The translations under genes were made by a program, and so were the position numbers. Of a DNA stretch of 8,785 nt, positions 4,809 to 8,785 are shown in pieces. Positions within the stretch are counted from its first letter, which is position 1, and each line of letters opens with the position of its first letter. The stretch is from Candidatus Kuenenia stuttgartensis (GTDB lineage Bacteria > Bacteroidota > Bacteroidia > Chitinophagales > Chitinophagaceae): the NCBI GenBank assembly GCA_943330835.2, contig CALQJH020000069.1:1-8785 (forward strand), read 5' to 3'. Below the pieces are notes generated by a model that ran no database searches, was not told where the DNA came from, and worked only from the letters and a program-made list of their open reading frames with translations.

Positions 4809-7370
4809 ATGATAAAATTCGAAGGCGAACATTTAATACCAGGACAAATTGGGCATTTTTTCGTGATTCTTGCTCTGGTGACGTCCTTAATTTCTTTAAT
4901 CTCCTTTTTCAATGCAAGTAGGATTGATCAAGTTGAGGATAAAAACCAATGGTTGAAATTTGGAAGAATAAATTTCTTCATTCAGGCGATTAGTATCATT
5001 GCTATTTTCTCTACCATATTTTTTATTTGCTTCAATCACTATTACGAGTACATGTATGCCTACAAGCATGCGTCGAAAGAATTAGAACCCAAATTTTTAC
5101 TGGCATGTATTTGGGAAGGACAAGAAGGAAGCTTTTTACTTTGGGCGATCTGGCATTCCGTGCTGGGCGTATTCTTTATCTCTATAAAAAACAAAGATTA
5201 TAAAAACAACTGGCAAGCTCCGGTATTGACCGTTATCAGTATGGCTCAATTCTTTTTGATGCTCATGATCTTAGGGATTTATTTTTTTGATATCAGAATT
5301 GGAAATAGTCCTTTCACCCTTACCAGAAACGAAATCCCCGCTCCTATTTTTTCTCAACCAAACTATCTGACTTTTCTCAAAGATGGGATGGGATTAAATG
5401 TATTATTAAGAAACTATTGGATGGTCATTCATCCTCCTATTTTATTTCTGGGTTTTGCATCAACCATTGTACCCTTTGCGTTTGCTTATGCAGGCATACA
5501 AACTAAAAAATATGGTGAATGGATAAAGCCCGTATTACCTTGGGCCTTATTTAGCGCATGTGTTTTGGGTGTAGGCATCATGATGGGCGGAAAATGGGCT
5601 TATGAATCGTTGAGCTTCGGTGGATACTGGGCATGGGATCCTGTAGAAAATGCTTCTTTAGTTCCCTGGTTAATTCTTATAGCTGGCGTTCACACCATGC
5701 TAATCTACAAAGCAACAGGACATTCTTTAAGAGCAAGTTATTTTTTCTCCATACTCACTTTTGTATTTGTACTCTATTCAACGTTTCTAACGCGAACGGG
5801 TATACTTGGAGATACATCCGTTCATGCATTCACAGAAGCTGGAAAAGCCATTAATGTAATGATTGGATTATTGGTCCTCTCATTTGCATTACCTATGCTT
5901 TCGCTGTTTTTTATTCACTATAAAAAAATTCCAGCCATAATCAAAGAAGAAGAAACTTCATCAAGAGAATTCTGGATGTTTATGGGCTCTTTGATCTTAT
6001 TTATTTCTTCCTTGTTCATCATCATCATCACCTCTATTCCGGTATACAGTAAAACGCCATTTTTAAAAGATCTCATTATTAAAATCCACAACGGGCCATT
6101 GGCAATGCCTGAAGACGCTGAGTTTATTTACAATAAAGTAATGATCATGGTGGCTATTATCCTAGGCTTTATCACAGCAACGACTCAATATTTAAAATAC
6201 AAATCCACACCAACTGCTTATCTCAAAAAAAATATACTATACCCTTTAGTTATTACTGTTGTCGTTTTCGTTTCAATTTCTATCCTTTATCCATTTACTT
6301 TTCACAAACATGGCGCGGGATTTTTAGTCGCCATTTATATTGCCTTTTTTTGTTCGGTTTATGCAGTTATTGCCAATGCCATGTATATTCCATTGGTATT
6401 GAAAAATAATTTTAAAAGCGCCAGTGCTTCTATTTCCCATATTGGATTTTCTTTAATGATTGCAGGAATGCTCATCTCCAGTAGTAACAAGCAAGTTATC
6501 AGTGACAGCAAAGTGAACGGCATCACTCTACCCTTAAGTGATGATGCTAAGGCTAAAAAACAAGATGACCCAACTGAAAACCTTACTTTAATCAGACAAA
6601 TGCCTACACGAATGGGTGAATATGACGTCACCTATTTAAAAGACTCTATGGGCAATGAAAAAGGCAGAAGTTTCTATGCCTTGCGATTTGAGAAAAAAGA
6701 AAAAACAAGTCCTAAAACAGTTGAAAGTTTTACGTTGCAACCTGATGTCTATTTAATGAAAGACAACAATATGAGCAGCAATCCTGATACAAAATCATTC
6801 TTGACAAAAGATGTGTTCACGTATATTTCTTTTGCCATGAATAAAGAGAGAAATACCGACACTGCTCAATTTAAAGTAGTGGAAATCGGCGAAGGGGATA
6901 CAGGCTTTTATAGAAATGGATATTACATTCTTAATAAGGTGGTTAAAAATCCTAACAATGAAAAATACCATTACAATCCGAATAGCATTGCGTTAATGGC
7001 CGACATCACATTCGTGAGCAGAGATAGCATGAGATACAAATCAACGCCGCTAGTTGAAGCGGACAGCATGGGAATTTTGCAATATGACGATACCGTTTAT
7101 GCGCAGAATTTATTTGTAAAATTCGTCGGGGTAAGTGACCATCACAAAATAAAACTAGGCATCAAAGAATCTGATAGTCTGATTGATTTTGTAACGGTTA
7201 AATCCTATATCTTTCCTTATATCAATTTAGTTTGGCTCGGATTAGTAATCATGGCTTTTGGTATAATGATGAGTAGTCTGAAACGAGCTGAAATAAATCC
7301 AAAACTCGCTTCTATAATATTAACATTGGTTTCTGCTGGCTTGATTTATATGTTTCTGTTGGCAAACTAG
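4809..7370 (+). CDS. ccmF: Cytochrome c haem lyase CcmF (CcsA/CcmF family), enlarged periplasmic domain
   Basis: CcmF accepts haem from holo-CcmE and ligates it to the CXXCH motif of apocytochrome c. The signature tryptophan-rich WWD segment GGYWAWDPVENAS is at 271-283, and the family motif WEGQEGS at 102-108. Four histidines fall at the positions of the E. coli haem ligands: H208 (HPP) and H339 (SVHAF) as periplasmic ligands, H295 (GVHTM) and H544 (SISHIG) as membrane ligands. About 14 hydrophobic segments precede residue 557 and two close the protein (about 802-821 and 832-851). Between them, residues about 560-798 form one large polar domain that should lie in the periplasm. At 853 residues the protein is about 200 longer than E. 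coli CcmF (about 650), and this domain accounts for much of the excess. It follows ccmE by 19 bp and is presumably co-transcribed. No Shine-Dalgarno sequence is seen. No ccmA-D, G or H is in view. Confidence 0.95.
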   Translation: MIKFEGEHLIPGQIGHFFVILALVTSLISLISFFNASRIDQVEDKNQWLKFGRINFFIQAISIIAIFSTIFFICFNHYYEYMYAYKHASKELEPKFLLACIWEGQEGSFLLWAIWHSVLGVFFISIKNKDYKNNWQAPVLTVISMAQFFLMLMILGIYFFDIRIGNSPFTLTRNEIPAPIFSQPNYLTFLKDGMGLNVLLRNYWMVIHPPILFLGFASTIVPFAFAYAGIQTKKYGEWIKPVLPWALFSACVLGVGIMMGGKWAYESLSFGGYWAWDPVENASLVPWLILIAGVHTMLIYKATGHSLRASYFFSILTFVFVLYSTFLTRTGILGDTSVHAFTEAGKAINVMIGLLVLSFALPMLSLFFIHYKKIPAIIKEEETSSREFWMFMGSLILFISSLFIIIITSIPVYSKTPFLKDLIIKIHNGPLAMPEDAEFIYNKVMIMVAIILGFITATTQYLKYKSTPTAYLKKNILYPLVITVVVFVSISILYPFTFHKHGAGFLVAIYIAFFCSVYAVIANAMYIPLVLKNNFKSASASISHIGFSLMIAGMLISSSNKQVISDSKVNGITLPLSDDAKAKKQDDPTENLTLIRQMPTRMGEYDVTYLKDSMGNEKGRSFYALRFEKKEKTSPKTVESFTLQPDVYLMKDNNMSSNPDTKSFLTKDVFTYISFAMNKERNTDTAQFKVVEIGEGDTGFYRNGYYILNKVVKNPNNEKYHYNPNSIALMADITFVSRDSMRYKSTPLVEADSMGILQYDDTVYAQNLFVKFVGVSDHHKIKLGIKESDSLIDFVTVKSYIFPYINLVWLGLVIMAFGIMMSSLKRAEINPKLASIILTLVSAGLIYMFLLAN

Positions 7371-7459
7371 TTTTAAATTATTTTAACATAATATAACCCA
7401 AAATCAAATTATTTTACAGGTTACTATTCTCAATCTGAAGTATTAAACTACAATTGAAT

Positions 7460-7475
7460 TTTGTAAATTTACAAA
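7460..7475. promoter_or_regulatory. 16-bp perfect palindrome at the DUF4294 gene start
   Basis: TTTGTAAATTTACAAA is a perfect inverted repeat with no central spacer, ending one base before the ATG at 7477. Its position over the expected promoter or ribosome-binding area would suit an operator for a dimeric regulator. It is almost entirely A/T, so chance is a serious alternative. The left half also overlaps a poor -7-like sequence (GAATTTTG at 7456-7463). Confidence 0.35.
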
Positions 7476-7476
7476 G

Positions 7477-8124
7477 ATGAAATTTCCTGAAGTCCACACA
7501 CCTATTTATTTACGTCATACGATTCTATTATTCTTGCTGCTGTGTATGAAACTTTCTTTTGGACAAATCAGCTTTCAAGATACCATGCGTATTCAAGCGA
7601 TTATTTATCAAGGAGACACTATTCCGCTTTCTGTATTATCAAATATTTATGTTTACAATCAACTTACCACATCACAAAAACAAGCCAGAGCGAATTACAA
7701 CCGATTGAGAAATGCAGTTTATGTAACTTATCCTTATGCCAGAAAAGCGGGAATGGTGTTAAATGATATTAATCAAAAACTGACTTTCATTTCAGACAAA
7801 CCCAATAGAAAAAAATATATCAACTCAAGAGAACGCGAATTAAAAAAAGAATTCACTACTCCCCTTACGAATATGTCTATTTACCAAGGAAAAGTACTGA
7901 TGAAATTAATCAACAGAGAAACGGGAAACAATTGCTATGAAATCATCAAAGAATACCAGGGGGGATTAACAGCAAGACTTTATCAAACCATCGCTTTCTT
8001 TTTTAACAGCAATTTAAAACAGCCTTACGATTCCAAAGATCAGGATCGGGTAATTGAACAAATCGTTCGTGAAGTACAGCGATTGTATGGTTATGCGGAG
8101 ATTTCGAAATCTCAAAACTTATAA
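7477..8124 (+). CDS. Exported DUF4294 domain-containing protein
   Basis: The 215-residue product belongs to the Bacteroidota family DUF4294, whose function is not established. Recognisable family segments run in order: GDTIPL (46-51), the YNRLRNAVYVTYPYA block (74-88), then QGKVLMKLINRETG (137-150), with YEIIKEYQGG (154-163) and a C-terminal IEQIVREVQ helix (193-201). A hydrophobic stretch at about 14-29 after HTPIYLRH is a plausible signal peptide ending near SFGQ, so the mature protein is probably periplasmic or surface exposed. The middle (about 63-125) is rich in Lys and Arg. The ATG at 7477 is favoured because it keeps the basic region before the hydrophobic core; the next Met (residue 24) would delete the signal. 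It stands 106 bp after ccmF and 103 bp before bshB1, so it may have its own promoter. Family recognition is from motif pattern, not from a search. Confidence 0.85.
   Translation: MKFPEVHTPIYLRHTILLFLLLCMKLSFGQISFQDTMRIQAIIYQGDTIPLSVLSNIYVYNQLTTSQKQARANYNRLRNAVYVTYPYARKAGMVLNDINQKLTFISDKPNRKKYINSRERELKKEFTTPLTNMSIYQGKVLMKLINRETGNNCYEIIKEYQGGLTARLYQTIAFFFNSNLKQPYDSKDQDRVIEQIVREVQRLYGYAEISKSQNL
8098..8113. other. 16-bp perfect palindrome at the 3' end of the DUF4294 gene
   Basis: GAGATTTCGAAATCTC is a perfect inverted repeat that can fold into a 6-bp stem with a TCGA loop. It lies inside the last codons of the DUF4294 gene, ending 8 bases before the TAA stop. It is not followed by a T-run on either strand, so it does not qualify as an intrinsic terminator. 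It may help define the transcript end or be a chance palindrome. Confidence 0.35.
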
Positions 8125-8194
8125 AAGAAACTTGCTCACCTCGCCTATAATCCACATATATTCCACATCGACCCATTTTCTAACAGTTTTGAGT

Positions 8195-8202
8195 TAACTT
8201 GC
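8195..8202 (+). promoter_or_regulatory. Weak -7-like element upstream of bshB1
   Basis: TAACTTGC resembles TAnnTTTG with one T missing and lies 25 bp before the bshB1 ATG. The wider text TTTTGAGTTAACTTGCA (8187-8203) resembles TTTTGAATTACCTTTGAGCA before ccmE (4341-4360), which supports a shared promoter style. The consensus match is imperfect and no -33 element is clear. Confidence 0.3.
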
Positions 8203-8227
8203 AATGCGTATTCAATAATAAACCTAA

Positions 8228-8785
8228 ATGAAATTAGACGTACTCGCTTTTGGTGCACATCCTGATGATATCGAATTAAGCTGTTCGGGGCTCCTTTTGG
8301 TGGAGAAATCTCAAGGAAAAAAAATTGGAGTTGTGGACTTAACTGAAGGTGAATTGGGCTCTAGAGGTGATGTTGATACAAGATATCAAGAGGCGAAAGA
8401 GGCATCCGACATCTTAGGATTAGATATAAGAGAAAACCTGAAATTACAAGACGGATTTTTCAAAAATGACCAGGAAAATCAGTTGAAAGTTATTGCTTTG
8501 ATTCGAAAATACAGACCTGAAATCGTTTTATGCAATGCTACTTCAGACAGGCATCCAGATCATGGCAAAGCAGCACAATTGGTTTCAGATGCATGTTTTT
8601 TAGCTGGATTAATTAAAGTAGAAACAAAAGACAACGATACCGTTCAAGAACCTTGGAGGCCTAAATATGTTTTCCACTACACACAGGACAGATATATTGA
8701 ACCAGATTTCCTGATTGACATTTCCGATGTTTTTGAAAAAAAATTAGCTTCTATAAAGGCATATAAAACACAATTTCACAACCCC
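8228..8785 (+). CDS. bshB1: Bacillithiol biosynthesis deacetylase BshB1 (3' partial)
   Basis: This gene runs off the right edge; 186 codons are visible of an expected 235-240. BshB1 removes the acetyl group from N-acetylglucosaminyl-malate, the second step of bacillithiol synthesis in the cytoplasm. The zinc-site motifs of the PIG-L/LmbE family are present: AHPDD (H11, D14) and HPDH (H109-H112, with H112 the likely third ligand); D13 is the probable catalytic base. Further BshB1-type segments are DLTEGELGSRG (37-47), the DGFFKND block (75-81) and a FLIDIS segment (161-166) before the predicted substrate-side helix. The start MKLDVLAFGAHPDD places the motif at the very N-terminus, as is normal for the family, so ATG 8228 is secure. 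The A/T-rich leader has no Shine-Dalgarno sequence. The partner genes bshA and bshC are not in the window. Confidence 0.95.
   Translation, partial: MKLDVLAFGAHPDDIELSCSGLLLVEKSQGKKIGVVDLTEGELGSRGDVDTRYQEAKEASDILGLDIRENLKLQDGFFKNDQENQLKVIALIRKYRPEIVLCNATSDRHPDHGKAAQLVSDACFLAGLIKVETKDNDTVQEPWRPKYVFHYTQDRYIEPDFLIDISDVFEKKLASIKAYKTQFHNP

Noticed and set aside
5633..5854. Plus-strand 73-codon frame within ccmF
   Set aside because: It overlaps the invariant WWD haem-handling region of CcmF in another frame and has no independent start signal.
6359..6631. Minus-strand 90-codon hydrophobic frame within ccmF
   Set aside because: Its hydrophobicity mirrors the antisense of CcmF membrane helices, a known artefact; there is no promoter or motif.
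7371..7459. Possible terminator or small gene after ccmF
   Set aside because: Only A/T-rich text is present; a 5-bp all-AT stem near 7375-7385 is not meaningful and no open frame with a credible start exists.
7542..7766. Plus-strand 74-codon frame within the DUF4294 gene
   Set aside because: It overlaps the signal peptide and conserved family motifs of the DUF4294 frame and has no support of its own.

Overview
The window looks like an ordinary chromosomal segment from a member of the Bacteroidota, most likely the Chitinophagales/Chitinophagaceae. The evidence is low-GC DNA, starts without Shine-Dalgarno sequences, TAnnTTTG-type -7 promoter elements, a DUF4294 protein, a Bacteroidota-type DPP5-like S9 peptidase, the CxxxY form of CcmE, and BshB1 of bacillithiol synthesis. 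The taxonomic call is inference from these families. I see no tRNA, rRNA, CRISPR array, insertion sequence, integrase or phage gene.

Layout. (1) Positions 1-1107 (+) hold the C-terminal half of a secreted S9 peptidase cut by the left edge. (2) Positions 1108-1330 are a convergent, non-coding spacer made of short A/T-rich and CGCAAAG-type repeats, resembling dispersed intergenic repeat material. (3) Positions 1331-4255 (-) carry a compact three-gene set, transcribed in the order arginase/agmatinase-family hydrolase, small four-helix membrane protein, radical SAM protein. The first two overlap by 8 bp and the last two are 11 bp apart, so this is almost certainly one operon. (4) Positions 4256-4372 are a divergent promoter region with a -7-like element facing each way. 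(5) Positions 4373-7370 (+) are ccmE and ccmF, the haem chaperone and haem-ligation steps of system I cytochrome c maturation, 19 bp apart. (6) Positions 7477-8124 (+) encode an exported DUF4294 protein. (7) Positions 8228-8785 (+) are the start of bshB1, cut by the right edge.

How the genes fit together. CcmE and CcmF form a functional pair: CcmE carries haem covalently and CcmF transfers it to apocytochrome c outside the cytoplasmic membrane. The other ccm genes (A, B, C, G, H) are not in view. The three minus-strand genes are probably co-expressed. Their joint role is unknown, and this is the least explained part of the window: a ureohydrolase of uncertain substrate, an unnamed membrane protein, and a radical SAM enzyme with a large unassigned N-terminal domain and extra cysteines. 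The remaining genes are housekeeping or conserved-hypothetical genes. I find no convincing new defence, mobile or RNA system; the findings below are modest leads.
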